From: Chryseobacterium gallinarum
GTDB lineage: Bacteria > Bacteroidota > Bacteroidia > Flavobacteriales > Weeksellaceae
Reading direction: 5' to 3'
DNA length: 64,000 bases
Assembly: GCF_001021975.1 (NCBI RefSeq)
Contig: NZ_CP009928.1
Span: 3,724,001 to 3,788,000 of the forward strand
The number at the start of each line of letters is the position of its first letter. The stretch's first letter is position 1. Made by a program: the position numbers and the translations under genes. The notes below the pieces were generated by a model that was not told the DNA's origin, made no database searches, and saw nothing but the letters and a program-made list of their open reading frames with translations. Shown here one piece after another: positions 14,203 to 22,314 of the stretch.

Positions 14203-14907
14203 ATGAATTTTAGTAAGATTGTCTGTCTTTTTATTTTCTTTTTTGGAGTCAGTGTTTTCGGTCAGAAAGATACTATTGTGGCTAAACCACTTAATCAATA
14301 CCCGGCTGAATCCTTGAAGGTGGATGAGTTTGGCAATAAATATTATTATGATGAGCAGCAGAAGGTGAAGGTTTATGAAGTTAATGGTGAGCCTGTGGTC
14401 GTATTGGATGAATTGGTTTTGGTTAATAAACCGAGATTCAACAATCAACTGGATAAAAATTACTATTATTTCCTGAATAAGAAACTGTATAGAGTATATC
14501 CGTTATTTTTAACTGCTTTACAGCAATACAGGGACATTCAGAAAGATATGAATGACATGGACAGCAAGGCTAAAAGAAAATTTGTAAGAGAAAGACAAAG
14601 CATGCTTGCTGATCAGTATGAAAAGCAACTGCGGGATCTGACTACTACAGAAGGACAGGTTTTTGCAAAGCTTATGAACAGAGCTACTGATAAAAGTGTT
14701 TACGAGATTATCAGAGAATTAAGAGGAGGATTAAGTGCTTTCTGGTGGAACTTAAAAGGTAAAATGGCTGATATTGATCTGAAAGATCGCTATGATCCAC
14801 ATAAAAACAGGACAGATGAATTTGTTGAATCATTACTCCAGTCTAACTGGAATTCAGGATATCTGAAACCTTATCCCGGAGCCAGCGATTTTAAAGTAAA
14901 GAAATAA
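14203..14907 (+). CDS. Exported DUF4294 family protein
   Basis: From the ATG at 14203 this is a 234-residue protein with a signal peptide (MNFSKIVCLFIFFFGVSVFG). The mature part is charged and helical, including YYYFLNKKLYRVYPLFLTAL and GQVFAKLMNRATDKSVYEIIRELRGG. These features fit DUF4294, a Bacteroidota family of unknown function. A TTG at 14167 would add 12 residues before the signal peptide and is rejected as start. The gene diverges from the M42 peptidase gene with a gap of only about 50 bases. I cannot propose a function. Confidence 0.8.
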   Translation: MNFSKIVCLFIFFFGVSVFGQKDTIVAKPLNQYPAESLKVDEFGNKYYYDEQQKVKVYEVNGEPVVVLDELVLVNKPRFNNQLDKNYYYFLNKKLYRVYPLFLTALQQYRDIQKDMNDMDSKAKRKFVRERQSMLADQYEKQLRDLTTTEGQVFAKLMNRATDKSVYEIIRELRGGLSAFWWNLKGKMADIDLKDRYDPHKNRTDEFVESLLQSNWNSGYLKPYPGASDFKVKK

Positions 14908-14929
14908 AATATAATTCCTGTAAGATTGC

Positions 14930-15346
14930 TTACAGGAATTTTTCTTTTAATTTATCAAATACGATCTTATCGATAGGAAGTGGAAAAGGATTATCCGGCC
15001 TGTCAATATTTATCCATTCTGTTTTTTCTATACAGGGATCCAGGATCAGAAAGTCCTCTTCATTTACAATGTTGACTATATAATAAATGGTGAGAAGCTG
15101 TTCGTTTTCCCTGAAACGGGATACCAGGAAATTTTCCTGGGTATAAAAATGTTCTACCACATCTATTTTTACATTAAGCTCCTCATCAAACTCGCGATGC
15201 AAACACTCCAGGACTCCTTCACCATATTCCAGTCCGCCACCAGGGAATTTCATTAAAGGCTCGCCGGCATATTCCTCAAATAAAGTCAGTACTTTTTTAT
15301 TTTTTATTGCGCAGGCATAGACTCTGATATTGATCTTGTCTATCAT
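14930..15346 (-). CDS. Nudix hydrolase
   Basis: The 138-residue protein has a complete Nudix box, from GGGLEYGEGVLECL through the following HREFDEELNV, with the metal-binding REFDEE. Nudix enzymes cleave nucleoside diphosphate derivatives; the substrate cannot be read from the sequence. The flanking segments are short, as in MutT/ADP-ribose pyrophosphatase-size proteins. It lies upstream of nothing obvious on its strand; its neighbour mnmD is on the same strand about 85 bases away and may be co-transcribed. Confidence 0.88.
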   Translation of the reverse strand: MIDKINIRVYACAIKNKKVLTLFEEYAGEPLMKFPGGGLEYGEGVLECLHREFDEELNVKIDVVEHFYTQENFLVSRFRENEQLLTIYYIVNIVNEEDFLILDPCIEKTEWINIDRPDNPFPLPIDKIVFDKLKEKFL

Positions 15347-15430
15347 ATATAAGGTATAATATTTTGTATAGCTAAGGTAAGAAAATTATACAGAAGTGAG
15401 AAACCGGAATTTTCTAAAAAGATTTGACTT

Positions 15431-16105
15431 CTATAATTTAATCGCATTAATCATTTCCCTTTTTCCAGGCGGCCCCTGCTTTTTCTCTACTTTAAAATTG
15501 AGATCCTGCAGGATTCTTCTTACACTTCCTTTAGAAGAATACGTTGTTAATAATCCATTAACGGACATTTTGTCAGACACAAGCTCAAATAATGGCTTTT
15601 CCCAAAGATCAGGCTGTACCCTGGCTCCGAAGCAGTCAAAATAAACAAGATTAATTTCAGGCAGATCAATGTCTTTGAGATCAAAAAAGTCACATTCTAT
15701 CTTTTTTAAGTTGAAACCACTAATAATTTCAACTGATTTTTCCCAATCTGCCAGATGAATTTTCTGATAAATATTTTTAAACTCAGGGTTATCAAAAAGT
15801 TCAAAATAAGCTAAATCGTTAACTTCGGATTCATTTATGGGATATTTTTCGAGTGAAAAATAATTGATGACATGATTTTTGTCAGTTTTTAAATATTCAT
15901 TAATTGTCACTAAAACATTCAAACCTGTCCCAAAACCGAGTTCTAAAATATTAATTTCGCAATCATCTATTAAATTTAGTCCATTTTTAATAAACACGTG
16001 TTCTGCTTCCTGAAGAGCTCCGTGATGAGAATGGTAATTTTCATTTAAATCATTGATATACAATGTTTTGCTTCCGTCGTTAGTGGTCTTAATTTCTCTT
16101 TTCAA
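15431..16105 (-). CDS. mnmD: tRNA mnm5(s2)U34 methyltransferase MnmD-like
   Basis: The 224-residue protein is a class I SAM-dependent methyltransferase of the MnmD/DUF752 type. Motif I is ILELGFGTGLNVL near residue 50, and later features are CDFFDLKD, LVYFDCFGARVQPDLW and TYSSKGSVRRIL. MnmD performs the last methylation of the wobble uridine hypermodification. E. coli carries this as the N-terminal half of MnmC, while stand-alone forms are common elsewhere. The oxidase half (MnmC1) is absent here. The PGKREMI segment near the C-terminus is family typical. It diverges from ilvE. Confidence 0.88.
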   Translation of the reverse strand: MKREIKTTNDGSKTLYINDLNENYHSHHGALQEAEHVFIKNGLNLIDDCEINILELGFGTGLNVLVTINEYLKTDKNHVINYFSLEKYPINESEVNDLAYFELFDNPEFKNIYQKIHLADWEKSVEIISGFNLKKIECDFFDLKDIDLPEINLVYFDCFGARVQPDLWEKPLFELVSDKMSVNGLLTTYSSKGSVRRILQDLNFKVEKKQGPPGKREMINAIKL

Positions 16106-16157
16106 GCTATTTTTTTGTCAAATTTACTCTAAAATTTTTATATTTAGAAAATTATGT

Positions 16158-16165
16158 TAAATTTG
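16158..16165 (+). promoter_or_regulatory. -7 promoter motif of ilvE
   Basis: TAAATTTG fits TAnnTTTG and lies 25 bases before the ATG at 16191. Confidence 0.6.
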
Positions 16166-16190
16166 TAGAACATCGTAAAAATTTTAAAAA

Positions 16191-17261
16191 ATGATAATTC
16201 AAAAAACTGAAAACTCCAGAATTTCTACATTTGACCCAAACAATTTTACATTTGGAAGTACTTTTATTGATCATATGATTATATGTGAGTATGAAAATGG
16301 AAAATGGGGTGATGTAAAATTAGTTCCTTATGGTCCTATACCATTTACCCCTGCTATGATGGGAGTAAACTACGGACAAGCTTGTTTTGAAGGTATGAAA
16401 GCCTATAAAGACAAAGACGGGCAGGTTTTCCTTTTCAGGCCTGAAAAGAATTTTGAACGTATCAACAAGTCAGCGAAGCGTCTTGCCATGCCGGAGGTGA
16501 CTGAAGAAATGTTTTTAGGCGGATTAAAAGCATTAGTGGATATCGACAGAGACTGGATCCCTCAGGGAGAAGGAATGTCATTATATATAAGACCATTGAT
16601 TTTTGCAACAGAGGAAGCTTTGAAAGCTAGAGTTGCTAATAAATATATGTTTGCTATTGTTGCTACCCCTGCAAAGAGTTATTATTCAGAACCTGTTTCT
16701 GTAAAAATCTCTGATCACTATTCAAGAGCGGCAAATGGTGGAGTAGGATCTGCTAAGGCAGCCGGAAATTATGCGGCCTCTTTCTATCCTACGCAGCTGG
16801 CAATTGAAGAAGGATACGAGCAGATTATCTGGACAGACGATGCTACACATGAGTATTTTGAAGAGAGTGGTACAATGAACGTATTTGTAAGAATCAATGA
16901 TACTATTTATACACCGCCAACCTCTGAGAAAATCCTTGATGGAGTAACAAGGGATAGCTTCATTCAGCTGGCTAAGAAAAGAGGAATTGAAGTAAAAGTA
17001 GAACCTGTTGCTGTAAAAACAGTGATTGATGCTTTAAAAAATGGTAGTCTTAAAGAAGTATGGGGAGTAGGTACCGCTGTGGTTACTACTGAATTCCAGG
17101 CTTTAGGTTATCAGGGTGAGAAGTTGGAACTTCCAAGATTGCCTGCAGAGGAAAGTTATGCAGCCATCCTTAAAAAAGATTTGGTTGACTTGCAAAACAA
17201 CCTTTCTGAAGATCCATTCGGATGGAGAGTAGCTGTGGACCATGTCCTGGAAACAGTTTAA
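16191..17261 (+). CDS. ilvE: Branched-chain amino acid aminotransferase
   Basis: The 356-residue fold-type IV PLP enzyme interconverts leucine, isoleucine and valine with their 2-oxo acids. Motifs include GQACFEGMKAY, RPEKNFERINKSAKRLAMP, the lysine-containing GGVGSAKAAGNYAASF, WTDDATHEYFEESGTMNVF and EVWGVGTAVVTT. Length and layout match the longer bacterial BCAT class. It stands alone with its own promoter and a good terminator, away from other ilv genes. No leader peptide is visible in the 25-base gap after its promoter, unlike the DAHP synthase gene. Confidence 0.96.
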   Translation: MIIQKTENSRISTFDPNNFTFGSTFIDHMIICEYENGKWGDVKLVPYGPIPFTPAMMGVNYGQACFEGMKAYKDKDGQVFLFRPEKNFERINKSAKRLAMPEVTEEMFLGGLKALVDIDRDWIPQGEGMSLYIRPLIFATEEALKARVANKYMFAIVATPAKSYYSEPVSVKISDHYSRAANGGVGSAKAAGNYAASFYPTQLAIEEGYEQIIWTDDATHEYFEESGTMNVFVRINDTIYTPPTSEKILDGVTRDSFIQLAKKRGIEVKVEPVAVKTVIDALKNGSLKEVWGVGTAVVTTEFQALGYQGEKLELPRLPAEESYAAILKKDLVDLQNNLSEDPFGWRVAVDHVLETV

Positions 17262-17284
17262 GATTAATTAAATAACTATATTGA

Positions 17285-17308
17285 GTCGGGATTTTTCCCG
17301 GCTTTTTT
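17285..17308 (+). terminator. Terminator of ilvE
   Basis: GTCGGGA (17285-17291) pairs with TCCCGGC (17296-17302) around TTTT, followed by TTTTTT. Confidence 0.88.
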
Positions 17309-17667
17309 ATTGGCTTTTAACCACAGATGACACAGATTGACACAGATGTTTGTGGATATTTTTCTTGTAGATTAAACAGGTAAAGGTTTGTAATAAAAAT
17401 CTTTGATTTTTAAAACTTTTGTGTACTTCTCTGTGCTATGCCTTTAACTTAAAAAACTAAAGTGTTCAAAACTTTTGCGACTTTTGTGGTAGGCTTGTTA
17501 ACCACAGATGGCATTGATCAACAGAGATGTTTATGGTATAATTATATTAAAAGTTTAAAGCTTTTTATGGAGGTTGGTAATTGATTTTGATTATCATTAA
17601 TTAGTTCTTGTAAATCCTGTATAAATTTTGTAATTGATTCCTGAAATGTGTATTTTCGCAAAAGTTT
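17309..17667. repeat. Intergenic region with degenerate ACCACAGATG repeats
   Basis: No gene is visible. TTAACCACAGATG-type units occur at 17316-17348 (with ACACAGATTGACACAGATG) and again at 17499-17530 (TTAACCACAGATGGCATTGA). A related unit, TTAACCACAAATGG, sits at 31480-31493 beside the dispersed repeat. These look like members of a low-copy intergenic repeat. A weak promoter motif, TATTTTCG, is at 17651-17658. Confidence 0.45.
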
Positions 17668-18180
17668 ATGAGAAAATTACTCTTCATATCAGCCATAAGC
17701 CTGCTGAGCTGTAACAGAAATGCACAAACCGTCCATCCTCCGGTAGGCGGTATTCTAAGTCAGAAAGACCTGGAGGTTTCTAAGAACAGAATGAAAAACC
17801 TGAATACGATAGAAAGGAATCAGATTCAGGAATGGATCAGCAGTCAGAATGTAAGGTATTATCCTACACAGCTTAACTATTGGGTATCGGTAGAAGGGTA
17901 TGATCAGAGAGAAAGGAGAGCTGATAACACTTCGATCTCATATTCTTATGATTTGTATGATTTTGACCAAACCAAGATTTACGATCAGCCTGTTGAAAGA
18001 AGAGAGGCCAGATTCGGGCATTTTGATGAACTGAAAGCAGTAGAGAATGCTTTGCGTTTTATACATGATGGAGAGGAAGTGACGCTTTTGGTGCCGTCTG
18101 CATTGGCCTATGGAACTTTTGGAGACGAAAAGAAAATAGATAACGATATCCCATTAATCATAAAATTAAAAGCTTTATAA
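17668..18180 (+). CDS. gldI: GldI-like FKBP-type peptidyl-prolyl isomerase lipoprotein
   Basis: The 170-residue protein has a lipoprotein signal ending SLLSC (Cys15). Its C-terminal half is an FKBP-like domain with GHFDELKAVENALRFIHDGEEVTLLVPSALAYGTFGD. GldI is a gliding and type IX secretion-associated isomerase lipoprotein of flavobacteria, and length and layout agree. Several FKBP active-site aromatics are not evident, so activity may be weak. It is followed 3 bases later by a second isomerase gene, which points to a periplasmic folding operon. Presence of gldI does not prove gliding. Confidence 0.78.
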   Translation: MRKLLFISAISLLSCNRNAQTVHPPVGGILSQKDLEVSKNRMKNLNTIERNQIQEWISSQNVRYYPTQLNYWVSVEGYDQRERRADNTSISYSYDLYDFDQTKIYDQPVERREARFGHFDELKAVENALRFIHDGEEVTLLVPSALAYGTFGDEKKIDNDIPLIIKLKAL

Positions 18181-18183
18181 TAC

Positions 18184-19299
18184 ATGAAATTGTTTAACAA
18201 GAATATAATTCTGGCAGCGGCAAGTGTTTCGCTGATGAGTTGTACCCCAATTTATAAAAAAATGAACGTAGACAAAGAAACTTACGAAGGTCTTAATGAC
18301 GGACTTTATGCTAATCTTCAAACAACTAAAGGCAATATGATTGTGAAGTTTGAGGACAAGAAAGCACCAGTAACTGTAGCCAACTTTATCGGTCTTGCAG
18401 AAGGTAAAATCGATAACAAAGCTAAGGCTAAGGGAGTTCCTTACTATGACGGAACTATTTTCCACAGAGTAATTAAAGATTTCATGATCCAGGGTGGTGA
18501 TCCCCAGGGAACAGGAATGGGGGATCCCGGATATAAATTCGAAGATGAAAAAAACGATCTTAAGCACACAGGAAAAGGTATTCTTTCTATGGCGAATTCG
18601 GGACCGAATACAAATGGTTCTCAGTTTTTTATCACTGAAGTTGCTACTCCTTGGTTAGACGGAAGACACACAATCTTCGGAAAAGTTGTAAAAGGAACTG
18701 AAGTGATTGATGCCATTGCTAATGTAGAAAAAGGAGCGCAGGATAAGCCTAAAACGGATATTGTTTTAGAAAAAGTTTCTGTTTTCAGTAAAGGTGATGA
18801 ATATAAAAACTACGATGCAGCCAAGACTTTCAACGAAGGAAAAGCTAAAATCGCAGAAAACAATAAAGCTTTCATCGCTAAAGAAGAAGCAGAAAAAAAG
18901 AAAAGAGAAGAAGAATTCAGAGCAAACCAGGAGAAATTAGTGGAAAACCTGAAAGCGGGTATGCAGAAAACTGAATCAGGCCTTTATTATAAAATTACCA
19001 AAAATACTGATGGTAAAGCTCCTAAAGCAGGAGATAATGTATCTGTGCACTATGCAGGGAAATTGGTAGACGGAGCTGAGTTTGATTCTTCATTCAAGAG
19101 AAACGAGCCGATCGAAATTCCAATCGGAACGGGAAGAGTAATCAAAGGATGGGATGAAGGAATCTTATTATTGAAAGAAGGTGAAACAGCTACTTTATTG
19201 ATTCCGCCGGCAATGGCTTACGGAGAAAGGGGAGCAGGAGGCGTGATTCCGCCAAACTCATGGCTGATCTTTGATGTTGAACTTGTAAAGGTAAAATAA
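18184..19299 (+). CDS. Cyclophilin-FKBP fusion lipoprotein (peptidyl-prolyl isomerase)
   Basis: The 371-residue protein carries two prolyl isomerase folds. A lipoprotein signal ends SLMSC (Cys20). A cyclophilin domain covers about 43-195, with FHRVIKDFMIQGGDPQGTG and NTNGSQFFIT. A charged helical linker rich in Lys/Glu (about 210-265) follows, then an FKBP domain at about 280-371 with VSVHYAGKLVDGAEFDSS, GRVIKGWDEGI and PPAMAYGERG. All hallmark residues of both domains are present. It would fold outer-membrane or secreted proteins in the periplasm. It follows gldI by 3 bases. Confidence 0.92.
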   Translation: MKLFNKNIILAAASVSLMSCTPIYKKMNVDKETYEGLNDGLYANLQTTKGNMIVKFEDKKAPVTVANFIGLAEGKIDNKAKAKGVPYYDGTIFHRVIKDFMIQGGDPQGTGMGDPGYKFEDEKNDLKHTGKGILSMANSGPNTNGSQFFITEVATPWLDGRHTIFGKVVKGTEVIDAIANVEKGAQDKPKTDIVLEKVSVFSKGDEYKNYDAAKTFNEGKAKIAENNKAFIAKEEAEKKKREEEFRANQEKLVENLKAGMQKTESGLYYKITKNTDGKAPKAGDNVSVHYAGKLVDGAEFDSSFKRNEPIEIPIGTGRVIKGWDEGILLLKEGETATLLIPPAMAYGERGAGGVIPPNSWLIFDVELVKVK

Positions 19300-19322
19300 T
19301 CGCAGTTTTTTAAAGATATAAG

Positions 19323-19348
19323 ACCACCCGGAAAAGGGTGGTTTTTTA
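19323..19348 (+). terminator. Terminator of the gldI-PPIase operon
   Basis: ACCACCC (19323-19329) pairs with GGGTGGT (19336-19342), followed by TTTTT. Confidence 0.88.
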
Positions 19349-19540
19349 TTGGATTGGAAAGTTGATGCGATCTCACAAAACCGGAAATAATATGAAAGCA
19401 TGTGCTGTTTCCAAAGATCAGAAAGCATGAATATTTTATTATTGAAAAGGTCCCCTGAATCTGCTGATGTTTTACTGAAGAAAATCTGTGAATATTGCAG
19501 AATATGCTCTATAAAGAACGTTTTTTTGTTTCTATAAATA

Positions 19541-19554
19541 CCGTATAAATACGG
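19541..19554. promoter_or_regulatory. Palindrome CCGTA-N4-TACGG upstream of a small gene
   Basis: CCGTA-TAAA-TACGG is the third copy of the palindrome seen twice at 12055-12096. Here it lies 61 bases before an ATG, a plausible operator position. The rest of 19349-19615 shows nothing definite. Confidence 0.4.
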
Positions 19555-19615
19555 ATTTCCTAAAAGAACAATTACCGATATCTTTATCAGACACTTACAT
19601 TAATAAACAACAAAT

Positions 19616-19837
19616 ATGTTTGATCTGAATTACGATGTAATAAAACAGGAAATTGAATCAGAAATCTGTGGAGAGCATGGTATTCATCCTGAGTTTATAA
19701 AAACAGAAGAGGGATTTGGAATTAAAGCCTGCTGTGATCCTTTCAGGCTGGCGTTGGTTCAAAAGTCTGAAAAAAGTATTGAAGAGCAGACGGAAAAGCT
19801 GCTTAATAAGATCATGAAGGATATGTTTAAAGAGTAA
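19616..19837 (+). CDS. Small hypothetical protein, 73 residues
   Basis: A short acidic protein begins MFDLNYDVIKQEIESEICGEHGIHPEFI. It contains the pairing CGEHGIHPE and KACCDPF, with three Cys and two His that might bind metal, and a helical C-terminus (EEQTEKLLNKIMKDMFKE). It has no signal peptide. It is followed by a strong terminator (19875-19898), which supports a real transcribed gene. I do not recognise the family. A CCGTA-N4-TACGG palindrome lies upstream. Confidence 0.7.
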   Translation: MFDLNYDVIKQEIESEICGEHGIHPEFIKTEEGFGIKACCDPFRLALVQKSEKSIEEQTEKLLNKIMKDMFKE

Positions 19838-19874
19838 ATTTTGTACGATGTGATAATAGACCTGTTATTATCAA

Positions 19875-19898
19875 AAAACCGCCCCTTGGGGCGGTTTT
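19875..19898 (+). terminator. Terminator after the 73-residue protein gene
   Basis: AAAACCGCCCC and GGGGCGGTTTT form an 11-bp perfect stem with a 2-base loop and can act in both directions; the next gene converges from the other side. Confidence 0.88.
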
Positions 19899-19921
19899 CT
19901 AGTAAAAAGAAAGAATTAAAG

Positions 19922-20176
19922 TTATGTGTTTCTGCCGGATCTCTTCTTCATACCGTTTCCTGCAAGGGAACTGATGAATACAAGGCCAAAGCCGATATAA
20001 GCGGCAAATGCGGTCAGATATATTATTAAGCTGTTTAAGCTAGGTTTTGAGCTGTATACCAATACGGAAAAGGCAGCAAAACTCAACACCAACATTAGGC
20101 TCCAGATATGCAATTTTGCAGCATCTTCATTTCTCTTAAAAATCATTTCAAAAAAGGCTCTCATCATTATTAACAT
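19922..20176 (-). CDS. Small two-helix membrane protein, 84 residues
   Basis: The frame encodes two hydrophobic segments (IWSLMLVLSFAAFSVLVYSS and LNSLIIYLTAFAAYIGFGLV) flanked by charged residues. The C-terminus is basic (MKKRSGRNT). The start could be at 20176 or at the in-frame ATG at 20164 (MRAFFEMIFKRNEDAAK). It shares the bidirectional terminator at 19875-19898 as a downstream stop signal. The composition looks like a genuine small membrane protein, but I do not recognise it. Confidence 0.6.
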   Translation of the reverse strand: MLIMMRAFFEMIFKRNEDAAKLHIWSLMLVLSFAAFSVLVYSSKPSLNSLIIYLTAFAAYIGFGLVFISSLAGNGMKKRSGRNT

Positions 20177-20953
20177 TTTAAGGGTTATACATTAATTAAA
20201 TTAATAGAATAATCAGCATCCTTCATCACGGTAAAAAGAATATTATATTCTCTTACTGGGCTAAGGTCGTGATAGCTGGGCTATTTATTCAAATATATAT
20301 CATACCAGGTCAGAAAACCCGGGATATTTTAACAATCTTTTGAATCATTGCTCATGATTCGAGGGTGAAAGATACCAGTAGATACGGGGCATAAAACTGC
20401 AATGAAAAACCAACGTACAGTTGACCAATCACGTTCCCGTATCTTATACGGCATCGTAGAAAAAAAAGGATTCATATACTGGTATATGAACATGAATCAG
20501 TGGAAAACTGAAAATCCACAGAAAACCTCTTTTCTCATCCTTAGTGCTTTTTTATAATTTTTTCTCGAAAAATTATATGCCAATATCATGCCAAAGTGAA
20601 ATTTTCACGATTAACACTTTGTTTTACGAGATTGATAAGTCTGGTATTGAAGGGCATTTCTCTTTATTATTTCCTTAAACAAGGAAATAATATTTATGAA
20701 TCAATTAGGTTTGGCTAAAGCCGATATATGCCTAACCATTAAAAAGCGGACAAAGTCTGTTCCTAATGAATAATTAATATATTGGAGAAAGCATTTGTAG
20801 TATTAGAGTTTTAAAAAATACCAAATTGCACTAAAATAAAGGATGAATGTCACTAATATAAATTTGCATGGATCTCTGGATATGATAAGTCCATAAAAAT
20901 CCGTGATTTATCAGGTTTTTATGGACTTGTTATGTAATCTGGCGTGTATGGTT
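20177..20953. other. 777-base gap without a firm gene
   Basis: No long frame is present. A 51-codon frame at 20402-20557 on the plus strand (start MKNQRTVDQSRSRILYGIVE) is the only protein-like stretch and could be a small gene or a remnant. The remainder is AT-rich with short fragments of coding-like sequence; I see no repeats, promoters or terminators I would defend. Confidence 0.4.
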
Positions 20954-22312
20954 TTACCAGTTTTTATCAATCATATAGATCATCTGTGTCATTGCAACGG
21001 CTCCCAGCAGCAGTTCTCTCCGGTTTACTTTTTCAAAGGTATCTTCTTCCGTGTGGTGGATGTCGAAGTAACGCTGGGAATCAGGCATTAGCTCTGCGGC
21101 AGGAATGCCCATATCATGAAGCGGATAGAGGTCTGTTCCTGAGAATTTTTCTTCAAAATTATAAACTCCGTAAGGAAGGAATAGTTTTGACCAGCCTTGA
21201 ATCTGCTTTCTTTTGGTATCGTCCATGTCTAAAGCAATTCCTCTTGGTGCAAAGCCTCCGGCATCAGATTCTATGGCAAAAAGGTGCTTTTCATTTTTTT
21301 CTTTTACTGTTTTTCCGTACTGAACTCCGCCTTTTACGCCGTTTTCTTCATTAGCAAAACATACGACCCTGATGGTATGGTTGTTCTGGAGTCCTAATTT
21401 TTTAAAGGTTCTCAATACTTCAATACTTTGAGCAATTCCTGCCCCGTCATCATGGGCCCCTTCTCCTACATCCCAGGAATCAAGGTGGCCGCCTACCACA
21501 ATTACGCTCTGGTCTTTTTTACCGGTAATTTCACCAATAACGGAATGGGAGAGTTTTTCTCCTTTCATCCCGCAATTTGAATTAAGTTTTGCAGTAATTT
21601 TCTGGTTTTTCAGAAGGACTTCCAACTCATCAGCTGTACTGCTTCCGATGGCTACGGCAGGTACTTTTACGACGTTGTCTTCATATCTCATTGCCCCGGT
21701 GTGTGGAACATCATCAAAAGCTGACGAAAGTGAACGGATAATAGCAAATTTTCCGCCTTTTTTGGCCGTTAATGAAGCTGCTGTTGTTCTGTATTTGGCA
21801 GCATCACTATATCCTTTAAAAGTTTCTATGAATGATTGTTTGAATGCATAATTAAAAAACAGGATTTTGTCCTTTACCTGTTCCGGAGAGAGTTTTTCAT
21901 ATTCTTCCATAGATTTTACCATGATGATTTCCCCTGATACGTCTTTGCCACCCGTTCCTTCGGAGTTTCCAAGAGAGAGCATTTTAAGGCTTTTCCAGCT
22001 TCCGTTGGAAGTTTTAATGTGTAAGGATTCTTTTCCTCTTACCCAAACCGGAATCATGACTTCCTGAAGCCATACTTTATCTGCTCCGGCATCACGGAGT
22101 TTTTGTTCTGCCCATTTTACAGATTTCTCATAGGCTTCAGATCCGCTTAAACGGTGGCCGATATTTTTAGTGAGTTCGCGCAGATCGTTGTAGCCTTTTC
22201 CGTTATTTAAGACTTCAAGGGAGATTTTGCTGAATTGTACTGAATCTTCTTTGGTCTGGCCAAAAGCTGCCATTCCAAAAAGCAATAATGAGGTTCCTAG
22301 TATCTTTTTCAT
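20954..22312 (-). CDS. Secreted M28 family zinc peptidase, copy 1
   Basis: From the ATG at 22312 the protein has 452 residues with a signal peptide (MKKILGTSLLLFGMAAFGQ). A PA-like insert lies near residues 120-250. The M28 metal centre is intact: GGHLDSWDVGEGAHDDGAG carries His and two Asp, ANEENG carries the catalytic and ligand Glu, ESDAGGF the Asp, and DIHHTEEDTF the last His. M28 enzymes of this type act as exported aminopeptidases or carboxypeptidases. It is the last of three tandem paralogues and starts 2 bases after the stop of copy 2. Copies 1 and 2 are highly similar over their full length. Confidence 0.92.
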   Translation of the reverse strand: MKKILGTSLLLFGMAAFGQTKEDSVQFSKISLEVLNNGKGYNDLRELTKNIGHRLSGSEAYEKSVKWAEQKLRDAGADKVWLQEVMIPVWVRGKESLHIKTSNGSWKSLKMLSLGNSEGTGGKDVSGEIIMVKSMEEYEKLSPEQVKDKILFFNYAFKQSFIETFKGYSDAAKYRTTAASLTAKKGGKFAIIRSLSSAFDDVPHTGAMRYEDNVVKVPAVAIGSSTADELEVLLKNQKITAKLNSNCGMKGEKLSHSVIGEITGKKDQSVIVVGGHLDSWDVGEGAHDDGAGIAQSIEVLRTFKKLGLQNNHTIRVVCFANEENGVKGGVQYGKTVKEKNEKHLFAIESDAGGFAPRGIALDMDDTKRKQIQGWSKLFLPYGVYNFEEKFSGTDLYPLHDMGIPAAELMPDSQRYFDIHHTEEDTFEKVNRRELLLGAVAMTQMIYMIDKNW

Positions 22313-22314
22313 TG

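Noticed and set aside
19841..20029. Plus-strand 62-codon frame
   Set aside because: It crosses a strong terminator and overlaps the more credible two-helix membrane protein on the minus strand.
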